Shown: positions 6,951-14,822 of the stretch, one piece after another
Layout: every line of letters begins with the position of its first letter
Numbering within the stretch: position 1 is the stretch's first letter
Assembly (NCBI GenBank): GCA_035689115.1
Contig: DASSMA010000064.1
Coordinates: forward strand, 1 to 64,000
Origin: JAHFUS01 sp035689115
Lineage (GTDB): Bacteria > Actinomycetota > Acidimicrobiia > Acidimicrobiales > GCA-2861595
Direction of reading: 5' to 3'
DNA length: 64,000 nucleotides
Made by a program: the position numbers and the translations under genes
The notes under the pieces: generated by a model
The model's database searches: none
What the model was told of the DNA's origin: nothing
Seen by the model: the letters and a program-made list of their open reading frames with translations, nothing else

Positions 6951-9302
6951 ATGACGGCCGTGCAGGTGCTTTCCCACGCCGTGCTGCGGGTCGCCGCCTG
7001 GCCGGTGGAGGTGGCCGACCGCTTCGCCGCTCCCGACCTGGCCGCCCGCACCGCCGCCCTGTCGGAGGCGTCGGCGGCGGCCGGCACGCAGGCGCTGGCG
7101 GCGGCCGACGCCCTGTACGCCGAGGTGCCCGGCGCCGGCCGGGCGGCCAGGCGGTGGCTGCTGGCCGCCCGCCGGGCGCTGCACGCCGGGCGGGTCCCGC
7201 CGCCGGCGCCAGCCGGCGTCGAGTGGCCGGCCGCCGCCGACGCGCTGGCCGCCTGCGCCGCCGAGGACGCCGCCGTCCGGGCCCTCCACGACCGGATCCT
7301 CGACGACCAGGCCGCCGAGCTGCGCCGGCTGGCGGGCGACGAGCGGTTCCTGCGGGCGCTGGCCGTCGAGAAGCCGGCGCTCTACCGGCGGTGGGCGGCG
7401 GCCCTGGCCCGGCCCGACCGCTGCCGGGCGGGGGAGCGCCGGCTGGAGGGCGCCGCCTTCCACCACCTGATGGGCGCCGCCGGCCGCCCCACGCCCCGGG
7501 GCGCGTGGGCGGGCGTGGCGCCGGTCGACCCGGGCGACGGGCCGCTCCGCGCCGAGCCGGCGCCCGCCCGCCACGAGGTGACGGTGGCGCTGGAGCCGTT
7601 CGCCGCCGTGCTCGACCGCTGGGCGGAGGCGTTGATCGCCGATCCCGACGTGGCCCTGCGGGCGGCGCCGACCCTGTTCGAGTCGGACGCCGGCTGGCGG
7701 CACGAGGGCCGGGACGGGGCGTGGGTCGAGGTGGCCGCCACCCCGGCCCACCGTGCCGTCCTTGCGTTCTGGGTCGACGGGCAGCCGAGGCCGGCCCGCC
7801 CCCTGCTGGAGTTCGCCGCTGCCGAGGGAGGCGACGCTGCGGCCGCCCGGGTCTCCGGCGTGGTCGCCGCCCTCACCGGCGCGGGGACGCTCGTCAGCGC
7901 TCTGGCCCTGCCCACCGTCGCCGCCGACCCGTGGGCGGCGCTCGACGCGGTGACGCCGCTCCTCCCGGAGGTCGAGCGCGCCGCGTGGGCGGCGGCGGTG
8001 GCGTCCGCCCGGGCCGGCTGCGAGGAGCTGGGCCGGTGCTTCGAGGCCCTCGCCCACTGGGAGGTGGCCGCCCGCAGCGACGCGGTCGCTGCCGCCGTCG
8101 CCCGCCTGTGGCGGGCCGGCGGCGTGCCCGGGGAGCCGCCGGAACCGTTGGTGCGGCTGGATTTCCGGGCCCCCTGGCGGGCGACGTGGGACGCTGCGGC
8201 ACGCGAGGAGGCGGCTGCCGCGGTGGCCGAGGTGCTGCGCTTCCACGCCGCCGACGGGGCGGCCGAGCGGTACCGCCGGGCGTCGCCGTGCCCCACCGGG
8301 CCGGCGCCGGCTCTGGCCGCCCGGACGCCGCTGGTGCCGCCCGGCGCGGCGCACCGGCGGGCCGACGCCCTGCGGGCCCGCGGCTGTGACCCGGGGGACG
8401 AGGCGTGGGAGCAGGCGCTCGAACCCCACCACGGGTCCAACGTCCTCCGGCTCGACGCCGCCGCCGAGCCGGCGGCCGGCGCCGGCCCGGCCGGGTCGTT
8501 CCTCCTGCTGGCCGGGGCCGGGCGCTGGGCGAGGTGGGGCCGGCCCCAGCCCGGTCTGTTCGCCACCCGTCACGCCGCCCTCCTGGGCGGGGCGGACGGT
8601 CACCTCGAGCTGCTCGCCCGCCTCGGCGCCGTCCAGGTGTGGGGCGCCGACCCCGCCGAGCGCACCTCCGCCCTCCGCCCGCCGGCCGCCGCCCACCTGG
8701 CGGCCGACGGGCTGGCCGGCGTCGCCCTCGAGGGCGACGGCGACGGCCGGGTGTGGGTGCGCCGGCCGGGCTCCGAGGCACGGGAGCTCCCGGTCTACGA
8801 CGCGGCCACCGCCGTCGGGCGCACCGACCGGTGCAGCGCCCTGCTCCTGGCGGCGGCCATGACCCACGGCTGGGAGCTGGTGGCGTGGGGCTTCCCGCTC
8901 CTCGGCGCCGAGGAGGAGCGGTGGCACCACCTGCCCCGCCTGGTGCTGCCGGGCGGCACCGTCCTGTCGGCCGAGCGGTGGCTGGTGCCCGCCGACGTGG
9001 TGGCCCGGCTGCGGGAGCTGCGGGGCTGGGAGCGCTACCGGGCCTGGCGGGAGGAGGCCGAGCGCCGCCGCCTCCCCGCCCTCGCCTTCCTGCGCTGGGA
9101 GCCCAACCCCACCGCCCCCGAGCTGCTCTTCCCGGCCGAGAGCCCGCTGGCCGTGCGCGCCCTGTTCGACCGCCTGCCCGCCGGTGCCGGCCCCCTGGTG
9201 CTCACCGAGGTGCCCGAGCAGGTGCGGTCCTCGCCGGTGGTGGACGGCGAGGGCGGCCACCACGTGGCCGAGCTGGCCGTGACGTGGGTGAGGGAACAGT
9301 GA
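6951..9302 (+). CDS. LanB-type dehydratase, N-terminal (glutamylation) domain protein
   Basis: It encodes 783 residues and matches the large N-terminal domain of class I lantibiotic/thiopeptide dehydratases, which transfers Glu from tRNA to Ser/Thr. Recognisable stretches are RPTPRGAWAGVAPV near residue 185 (the usual TPFGLFAGV region), HHLPRLVLPGGTVLSAERW near residue 665 and EPNPTAPELLFP. There is no C-terminal elimination domain in this protein; a separate gene at 12976-13776 encodes one. That split is typical of thiopeptide loci. A stand-alone LanB N-domain can also be a peptide aminoacyl-tRNA ligase that extends a peptide C-terminus, so both readings should be kept. Confidence 0.82.
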   Translation: MTAVQVLSHAVLRVAAWPVEVADRFAAPDLAARTAALSEASAAAGTQALAAADALYAEVPGAGRAARRWLLAARRALHAGRVPPPAPAGVEWPAAADALAACAAEDAAVRALHDRILDDQAAELRRLAGDERFLRALAVEKPALYRRWAAALARPDRCRAGERRLEGAAFHHLMGAAGRPTPRGAWAGVAPVDPGDGPLRAEPAPARHEVTVALEPFAAVLDRWAEALIADPDVALRAAPTLFESDAGWRHEGRDGAWVEVAATPAHRAVLAFWVDGQPRPARPLLEFAAAEGGDAAAARVSGVVAALTGAGTLVSALALPTVAADPWAALDAVTPLLPEVERAAWAAAVASARAGCEELGRCFEALAHWEVAARSDAVAAAVARLWRAGGVPGEPPEPLVRLDFRAPWRATWDAAAREEAAAAVAEVLRFHAADGAAERYRRASPCPTGPAPALAARTPLVPPGAAHRRADALRARGCDPGDEAWEQALEPHHGSNVLRLDAAAEPAAGAGPAGSFLLLAGAGRWARWGRPQPGLFATRHAALLGGADGHLELLARLGAVQVWGADPAERTSALRPPAAAHLAADGLAGVALEGDGDGRVWVRRPGSEARELPVYDAATAVGRTDRCSALLLAAAMTHGWELVAWGFPLLGAEEERWHHLPRLVLPGGTVLSAERWLVPADVVARLRELRGWERYRAWREEAERRRLPALAFLRWEPNPTAPELLFPAESPLAVRALFDRLPAGAGPLVLTEVPEQVRSSPVVDGEGGHHVAELAVTWVREQ

Positions 9303-9343
9303 GCGGGCCGGCCCGCCGACCCGGTGCCGCCCGCCCGGCGTTG

Positions 9344-9386
9344 ATGTCGCCGAAACGGCGCGGCGGGCGCCCCGTTCTGGCGACAT
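9344..9386. repeat. Imperfect inverted repeat reaching a start codon
   Basis: The arms 9344-9358 and 9372-9386 pair at 13 of 15 positions. The right arm includes the first bases of the ATG of the next gene (9385), and no Shine-Dalgarno sequence is visible just before it. The element could terminate the upstream transcript or hold the start codon in a hairpin. Confidence 0.4.
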
Positions 9387-10077
9387 GAATGCACGAGGCG
9401 GGTGGGTGGGCGCCCACCTGCCGTGGGCGTCGCCGGCCGAGCGGCTGCGGGTGGTGGACGCGGCCGCCGGCGCCCTGGAAGGCACCGCCTGGTACACCCT
9501 CGACGGCGTGGGGGACGGGGAGACGGAGGTGGCCGTGCACGGTGCGCCGCCCGACCTTCCCGGCGCCGGGGACTGGCACGCCCCGTGCGCCGAGCGATCG
9601 GCGCTGTTCACCGACGGGCTGCCGGCGGCACTGGTCACCGATGTGCTGGTCGCCTGCACGGCTCGGGCGGTCACCGTGCTGCGCGCCACGGCTGCCGCCG
9701 GTCGCGGGCGGGCGGCTGCCGAGGACGTGGCCGACGAGGCGGCCTGCTGCTACGCCTCCCTGGTGGCCGGCGGCGACGAGCGGCGGGCGACCCTCGCCGC
9801 CCACCACGCCTGGCTGTGTCGCACGGCCGCCCGCCAGGGAACCAGCCTGGAGGGCGGGCCGGGCGTGCGGTCACGAGAGGCGGCGCCCGACGCCCGCCTG
9901 GCGGCGCTGGGAGCCGCGCTGGACGAGGCGTCGGGCGCCGATCGCCCCCTGAAACAGAAGCTGGTGGCGCGCGCCGTCCACATCCAGGTGGTGCGGCTGC
10001 GCGGCCCGGACGACCGCTCGTTGCTGGCTCAGGAGGCGGCGCTGGTGGCCGCCCTGGCTGCTACCAGCAGCACATGA
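9385..10077 (+). CDS. Unrecognised RiPP-locus protein
   Basis: It encodes 230 residues. The N-terminal part (WVGAHLPWASPAERL, then TAWYTLDG) and the last third (KLVARAVHIQVVRLRG followed by SLLAQEAALVAAL) weakly recall the beginning and end of the LanB elimination-domain family, but the central motifs of that family are missing, so I do not assign it. It has no membrane segment. It follows the LanB N-domain gene with an 82-base gap and converges on the precursor gene, whose last 17 bases it overlaps. An accessory role in peptide modification is inferred from position only. Confidence 0.5.
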   Translation: MNARGGWVGAHLPWASPAERLRVVDAAAGALEGTAWYTLDGVGDGETEVAVHGAPPDLPGAGDWHAPCAERSALFTDGLPAALVTDVLVACTARAVTVLRATAAAGRGRAAAEDVADEAACCYASLVAGGDERRATLAAHHAWLCRTAARQGTSLEGGPGVRSREAAPDARLAALGAALDEASGADRPLKQKLVARAVHIQVVRLRGPDDRSLLAQEAALVAALAATSST

Positions 10078-10360
10078 TGGTGGAGCCCACCACCGTGCGG
10101 TTGAGCGCCTTGGCGTCGATGCCGCTGCGCAGGATCTCGGGCTCGAGGTTGGGCTTCTTCTCGAACCCGCTCTGCGACGGGTCGATGTGCACCGGCTGCA
10201 CGAACGCGTCGTGCGACTTCCCCGCGTGCTCCACCATCCGGAGGGTTTCCTTCTCGTACTCCGGCTCCACCCGGCAGAGATCGAGGATCTCGTTGCGGAT
10301 GAAGTAGGTGGTGCCGTCCTTGGCGGTGTAGACGATGCCGCCCTTGCTCTGGTGCGCCAC
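10061..10360 (-). CDS. Putative RiPP precursor peptide with C-terminal core STIMCCW
   Basis: It encodes 99 residues from a GTG with a good Shine-Dalgarno sequence (GGGGAG, eight bases upstream). The N-terminal 80 residues are soluble and charged (DGTTYFIRNEILDLCRVEPE and similar), unlike an enzyme. The C-terminus switches to TVVGSTIMCCW, rich in Ser/Thr/Cys and ending in Trp. It stands alone on its strand amid LanB, YcaO-TfuA, halogenase and oxygenase genes, as expected for the substrate of the locus. Ser/Thr could be dehydrated, backbone amides thioamidated, the Trp halogenated. There is no obvious GG cleavage site; the Gly before STIMCCW is one candidate. I do not recognise the leader family. 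Confidence 0.72.
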   Translation of the reverse strand: MAHQSKGGIVYTAKDGTTYFIRNEILDLCRVEPEYEKETLRMVEHAGKSHDAFVQPVHIDPSQSGFEKKPNLEPEILRSGIDAKALNRTVVGSTIMCCW

Positions 10361-10473
10361 TTTTTGGCTCCCCCTGTCTGCGAGCGGAACCGGTCCCCGC
10401 CGAACGACGGGAATGCCGCTCTCGTCGGAATTCTAACTAGGAATGACTGGAATGCAAGGGGCAGAATGGTCAG

Positions 10474-11694
10474 GTGACCTACGCCGGCGAGCGGGTGGTA
10501 CACGACGCCGACTCCCACGTGATGGAGCAGCCCGACTGGCTGTTGCGCCACGCCGAACCGGCGGTGGCCGAGCGCCTCGGGCCGCTGTGGATGCGGGGGC
10601 TCGGGCAGTTCGCCGAGGACGTGGTGGCGGGCGTGGCGGCCGCCCGGCGGGATCCGGCGGCCGGCGCCGCGCTGGAGCAGGAACTGTTGCAGCGCAAGAA
10701 CTGGTGGGCGCTCGGGGCATCCGATCCCGACGGGCGCTCGCGGGCCCTCGACCTGCTGGGCTTCCGGTCCCAGCTCGTCTTCTCCACCCACAGCAGCCGC
10801 TCCCTCCTGGCACCCCTGGGGCCGTCGGTCGGGAGCGACCGGGCCCCGCCCTCGGCCCTTCGCGACCCCGCCCTGCTGTACGAGGCGGCCGCCGCCCACA
10901 ACCGGGCGATGGCCGAGTTCTGCGCCGGCGACCCCCGCCTGCTCGCCGTGGCCTGGGTGCCCCTCGACGACCCGGCTCGCGCCCTGGCGGTGGCCCGGGA
11001 GGCCGTGGCCCTCGGGTGCGCGGCGGTGGAGGTGCCGAGCGAGGCGAGGGGCGAGCGGTCGATCGCCCACGTCGACCACGACCCGCTGTGGCAGCTGCTG
11101 GAGCAGCACGGCCGGCCGCTGGTGCTCCACCTGGGCAGCGGCGGCGAGGTCCCGAACCCGGTGTTCGCCAGCACCGGCCTGCCGGTCCCCGACGACCCGA
11201 TGGGCAACGCCGAGCCGCTGCGCCGCCTGCGGGTGGTCGGGCTGGCGGCGCCGGTGGAGATGGCGGTGGCGGCGCTGGTGCTCGACGGCGTGCTCGAGCG
11301 CCATCCCCGCCTGCGGGTCGGGGTCATCGAGCAGGGCGCCACCTGGGTGCCCGGCTTCGTCCGCCGCCTCGACCTGGCGGTGGAGCTGGACCGCACGATG
11401 CGCCACGCCGACTGGGCGCCCGGCGACCTGGCCGACGCGCCGAGCAGCTACGTGGCCCGCCAGGTGCGGTTCACGCCCTTTCCCGGCGAGCCGCTGGGCT
11501 GGATCGTCGAGCAGACCGATCCCGCCCTCTACATGTTCTCGACCGACTTCCCCCACGCCGAGGGCGGCGAGGACCCGCTCGGCCAGTTCCTCGCCGCCCT
11601 CGACGGCCAGCCGCCGGCGGTGGTCGACGCGTTCCTGTCGGCCAACTTCGAGGCCCTGATGGGCCCGGCCCTCTACGAGCGCACGGGTTCCTGA
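10474..11694 (+). CDS. Amidohydrolase-2 family metal-dependent hydrolase
   Basis: It encodes 406 residues from GTG. The start HDADSHVME carries the first metal ligands in an (A/S)H-type motif, LVLHLGS lies mid-protein, and FSTDFPHAEGG near residue 350 supplies the late Asp/His, all typical of the TIM-barrel amidohydrolase-2 family (ACMSD-like decarboxylases and hydrolases). It is divergent from the precursor gene, with 113 bases between them. Its 3' end overlaps the JmjC gene on the opposite strand by 22 bases. A paralogue is encoded at 42815-44011. In this locus it may hydrolyse or decarboxylate a peptide intermediate; the actual substrate cannot be read from sequence. Confidence 0.8.
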   Translation: MTYAGERVVHDADSHVMEQPDWLLRHAEPAVAERLGPLWMRGLGQFAEDVVAGVAAARRDPAAGAALEQELLQRKNWWALGASDPDGRSRALDLLGFRSQLVFSTHSSRSLLAPLGPSVGSDRAPPSALRDPALLYEAAAAHNRAMAEFCAGDPRLLAVAWVPLDDPARALAVAREAVALGCAAVEVPSEARGERSIAHVDHDPLWQLLEQHGRPLVLHLGSGGEVPNPVFASTGLPVPDDPMGNAEPLRRLRVVGLAAPVEMAVAALVLDGVLERHPRLRVGVIEQGATWVPGFVRRLDLAVELDRTMRHADWAPGDLADAPSSYVARQVRFTPFPGEPLGWIVEQTDPALYMFSTDFPHAEGGEDPLGQFLAALDGQPPAVVDAFLSANFEALMGPALYERTGS

Positions 11695-12974
11695 GCGTCG
11701 AGCGCCTGCACCCAGCCGGCCTCGCCCATGGCGTCGAGGAAGGCGGTGAGGGTGTCCACGTCCACCAGGGCCCCGGCCGCCAGCTCGGTGGCCGGCAGGC
11801 CGGGGACCCGGTCGATGCGCCCGAGCACGCCGAGGGTCCAGGGGTAGGTGGGATCGGGCCCGACCTGGGCGGCCAGCCGGCCGTGCCGGGCGAGCACGAC
11901 GCCGCCGCCCCGCAGCGGCACTACCAGGCTGCAGCCGTCGGCCAGCGCCACCCTGGTGTCGGGCCGGAAGCGGGGGGCGGGCGGGGGTGGTGGCAGGTCC
12001 GGCGGCGGTGTGGCGCGACGGCGGTCCCAGTCGGCGGTGTCGAGGGGCGGGCCGGCCACGTCGAGCCCCAGCCGGGCGCACAGGTCGACGAGCAGGGCCT
12101 GGACGGCGGCGGGGGACGCCCCCGCCCGGCACGCGCCCACCAGCTCGGCGAGGACCTTCTCGTCGTCGTCGCCCAGGGCGTCCTGGCGGCGGAAGTGGGC
12201 GGCCAGCGCCTGCCACTCCACTGTGCGCACCGGCACGACCTCGGCCAGGAGGCGAAGCGCCCGGCACGACCAGAACCGGAAGTTCACCGACACGGCGGTG
12301 TCGGGATACTGCACCCAGTGCCAGGCGGCGGCCGGGATGTAGAGGGTCTCGCCCGGGTCGAGCACGCAGTGCCACCCGCCCGCCCACGCGAGGAAGGCGT
12401 CCAGCTCCGGCTCGGTGAGGTGCTGGAGGAACCAGCCGCTGGTGCGCTGGACGCCGGGGCGGTCCTCGGGCCGCAGCTTGCGGGTGTGGGCCGGGTCCAC
12501 GACCACGTAGCGCTTGCGCCCCGTCACCTGGAGCATGAGCACGTCGCACAGGTCGCCGTCGTAGTGGAGGTGGGCGCAGCTGCCCGGGCCGGCGGCGAAC
12601 AGGTGCGACACCACCTCGCCCGACCCGCAGTACGCCGGCGGCTCCAGGAGGCCGGCCAGCTCGGGCGGGCACGGCAGCTCGGCCGCCCGCTCCACCGCCG
12701 AGGGATCTGCGTCGAGGTGGTCGAGGAGGCGGCCGAACGGCCAGCGCCGGCCCGGCGCCTCCCCCTCGCCCCGCAGCAGGCGCTCCACGTCGCCCTCGCG
12801 GACCTCGACCGGCATGGCGCCCAGCTCCGTCCGGAGCACCGCAGGGTCCTCCAGGCGCCGCACCGGCGAGCCGTCGAACAGGCCGGTGATCACCACCGGC
12901 CGGCCCCGGAAGACGTACTCCCGCAGGAACGAATCGGGAGCCGGCGGCTCGATGCGGTCGACGTTGTCCAGCAC
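11673..12974 (-). CDS. JmjC/cupin-8 Fe(II)/2-oxoglutarate oxygenase
   Basis: It encodes 433 residues from GTG. Residues 1-270 form a JmjC-like cupin: REYVFRGRPVVITGLF at the start, HLHYDGDLCDVLMLQVTG with the HxD metal pair near residue 140, and AAWHWVQYPDTAVSVNFRFW with the distal His. The C-terminal 160 residues contain a proline-rich linker and a domain resembling the winged-helix part of this family. Members hydroxylate protein or peptide side chains. It is the last gene of the YcaO-TfuA-LanB_C-JmjC operon, one base after the LanB C-domain stop, so hydroxylation of the precursor is a reasonable inference. Confidence 0.82.
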   Translation of the reverse strand: MLDNVDRIEPPAPDSFLREYVFRGRPVVITGLFDGSPVRRLEDPAVLRTELGAMPVEVREGDVERLLRGEGEAPGRRWPFGRLLDHLDADPSAVERAAELPCPPELAGLLEPPAYCGSGEVVSHLFAAGPGSCAHLHYDGDLCDVLMLQVTGRKRYVVVDPAHTRKLRPEDRPGVQRTSGWFLQHLTEPELDAFLAWAGGWHCVLDPGETLYIPAAAWHWVQYPDTAVSVNFRFWSCRALRLLAEVVPVRTVEWQALAAHFRRQDALGDDDEKVLAELVGACRAGASPAAVQALLVDLCARLGLDVAGPPLDTADWDRRRATPPPDLPPPPPAPRFRPDTRVALADGCSLVVPLRGGGVVLARHGRLAAQVGPDPTYPWTLGVLGRIDRVPGLPATELAAGALVDVDTLTAFLDAMGEAGWVQALDAQEPVRS

Positions 12975-12975
12975 G

Positions 12976-13776
12976 TCAGCCTCCTCGCATGCCTCGGTGG
13001 GGGTCCCATGCGGCGGCCATGACCCGCGCCACCTCGGCCTGGGCCGGCCCGTCCAGCCCCCAGCGCTGGAACGTGTGCTGCGAGACGAACGGCAGGATGG
13101 CCCGCCGCCCGGCGGTGAGGGCGCCCGCCTCGGCCGCCCGGCGCAGCCCGCCGGCCAGCTCCTCGTCGGCCGTGCGGTAGCCGGCCACGACCGACGCCGG
13201 CAGCGACTCCTCCAGCTCGTCGAGCGCCGGCCACCGCCCCACCGGGAGCGGCGCCGGCGGGATCCCCGCCAGCCGGTCCTGGACGTTGCGCCAGGTGTCC
13301 CAGACCTCGTCGGCGTCGCCCAGCGCCCGCCCGTACAGGTCGTTCGCCACAGCCGCGCACACTACGGCGGGATGGGGCGCTTCGCCCGTTGCGTTGGGCT
13401 CGGTGGCCAGGCGGAGCCAGGCGCGGGTGTCGGCGTCGAACCAGGCGTGCACGGCCTCCATGGCCGCCGGCCCCCCGAACTTGCGCTCCTCGGGCTCGTA
13501 GACGGCGGTCCACCACCGGGTGACGTGGCCGTCGCCGACCGGTCCTTCGAGGGCGGCCTCGACCGCCGCCCCGACGGCGGCCAGGTCGCCGGCGCCGAAG
13601 CGCAGCCGGAGGTCGGGAGGCTTGCGCTGGAAGAAGAAGCACGACACCTTGCGGGGCCCGGCACCGGGGTCGACGATCGGCCGCAGGGCGGCGAAGACGG
13701 CCAGCGCGGCGGGGCGGGCCGAGCCGGAGGCCGACCGGGCCAGGGCGGCGTCGACCTCCAGCCACGCCGTCGTCAG
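12976..13776 (-). CDS. LanB C-terminal (elimination) domain protein, thiopeptide type
   Basis: It encodes about 266 residues. WLEVDAALARS at the start, FFFQRKPPDLRLRF and TAVYEPEERKFGG in the middle, then FDADTRAWLRL, are the hallmarks of the SpaB-C/thiopeptide-type dehydratase C-terminal family, which removes glutamate from glutamylated Ser/Thr. The domain needs the WLEV region, yet the only start codon that keeps it is a CTG at 13776-13774, overlapping the TGA of tfuA as CTGA; no ATG, GTG or TTG occurs nearby in frame. Either CTG is used with translational coupling, or the protein starts later and lacks its first strand. It complements the LanB N-domain protein at 6951-9302. Confidence 0.78.
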   Translation of the reverse strand: MTTAWLEVDAALARSASGSARPAALAVFAALRPIVDPGAGPRKVSCFFFQRKPPDLRLRFGAGDLAAVGAAVEAALEGPVGDGHVTRWWTAVYEPEERKFGGPAAMEAVHAWFDADTRAWLRLATEPNATGEAPHPAVVCAAVANDLYGRALGDADEVWDTWRNVQDRLAGIPPAPLPVGRWPALDELEESLPASVVAGYRTADEELAGGLRRAAEAGALTAGRRAILPFVSQHTFQRWGLDGPAQAEVARVMAAAWDPHRGMRGG

Positions 13777-14822
13777 TTGCCCTCCAGGGCGGCGCGCACC
13801 CGGAGGTGCCCGGGCAGGGCGGCGGCGACCGTGAACCGGTGGGCCCAGGCCACCTTGTCGACCAGCGCCGAGCGGCGGGCCCAGGCGACCAGGTCGGGCC
13901 AGTCGGCGCCGGCCGCCCGCAGCCGCTCGACGGTGTCGCCGGCGGCCAGCAGCCCGTACGCCCGGCGCAGCCGGGCCACCTCCTCGTCGACCTCCTCGGG
14001 CGAGGGCCGGATCCCGAGGCGCTCCGCCTCCCGCTCCGCCAGCAGCTGCACCAGCACGTCGCGGTCGCCCGCCGCCGGGCCGGCGCCGGCGGCCGCCGTC
14101 TCGACCTCGGCGACCAGCTGGTCGAGGAACACCGTCCGCTCCACCGCCCAGTCCACCACGAGCGGCTCGGGGTCGGCGGCGGCGAAGGCGGCCACCTCGG
14201 CGAGCAGCCGGCGGGCGTCGCGCTCCTTGCGGCCGGCGCCGGCCGCGAAGGCGGCGAAGGCCGCCAGCTCGGCCGGGGGCGCGCCCCCGGCACCGGCCAC
14301 CGCGGCGGGCACGGAGCGCAACGGGTAGGGGAGGGCCTTGGCGGCGGCGACGAGGGTTGCGCCGGTCGACGGCCCGACGGCGCCGGCGGCCACCGCCTGC
14401 TCGACGCGGTCGCGCAGGTCGACCATGGCCGTGGACAGGGGCGCGAACCCGGACTCGGCCGGCCCGTGGGCCACCGCCACCTCGTCGTCGTCGACCAGCA
14501 CGCCGTCGCGGAAGTCCTCGTAGACGCGGCCCACGCCGACCATGCCGAAGTGGTCCAGCTCGGCGGCCCGCAGGGCGCCCATGCTCGCCCCGCCGAACAC
14601 GTGCGCCCCGCCTTCCATGGCGACGAGAATCTCCTTGTGCCACACCGATGGCTGGCGGTCGAAGTACCCGTCGACGATCACGAGGACGTCGGGCCGGCCG
14701 GCCAGCGCCCGCAGCACGTCGCCCTGGGCGGCGGGTGGGCGGACGTCCACGTCGAGGCCGCGCAAGGCGCCGGTCACGGCCGGCGCGCCGATGGTGGGGC
14801 CGCAGAAGACGGCGACCCTCAT
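13773..14822 (-). CDS. TfuA-like protein, YcaO partner
   Basis: It encodes 349 residues. The N-terminal half shows the TfuA core: VAVFCGPTIGAPAV, then ADVLVIVDGYFD-like strand LVIVDGYF, and GGASMGALRAAEL near residue 80, followed by VYEDFRDGVLVDDDEVAV. The C-terminal half is helical, Ala/Arg/Glu rich and variable. TfuA proteins act with YcaO enzymes to install thioamides in peptides or proteins, probably by handling the sulfur donor or the acyl-phosphate step. Its ATG overlaps the YcaO stop by four bases, so the two are co-translated. The gene continues into the LanB C-domain gene. Confidence 0.87.
   Translation of the reverse strand: MRVAVFCGPTIGAPAVTGALRGLDVDVRPPAAQGDVLRALAGRPDVLVIVDGYFDRQPSVWHKEILVAMEGGAHVFGGASMGALRAAELDHFGMVGVGRVYEDFRDGVLVDDDEVAVAHGPAESGFAPLSTAMVDLRDRVEQAVAAGAVGPSTGATLVAAAKALPYPLRSVPAAVAGAGGAPPAELAAFAAFAAGAGRKERDARRLLAEVAAFAAADPEPLVVDWAVERTVFLDQLVAEVETAAAGAGPAAGDRDVLVQLLAEREAERLGIRPSPEEVDEEVARLRRAYGLLAAGDTVERLRAAGADWPDLVAWARRSALVDKVAWAHRFTVAAALPGHLRVRAALEGN

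Noticed and set aside
5974..6954. Plus-strand frame opposite the TauD-like gene
   Set aside because: Its translation is Gly/Val/Gln/His-rich and unstructured, whereas the opposite strand encodes a recognisable oxygenase.
9385..10077. Naming this protein a second LanB elimination domain
   Set aside because: Only its ends are weakly similar; the central conserved region is missing, while a clear elimination-domain protein exists at 12976-13776.
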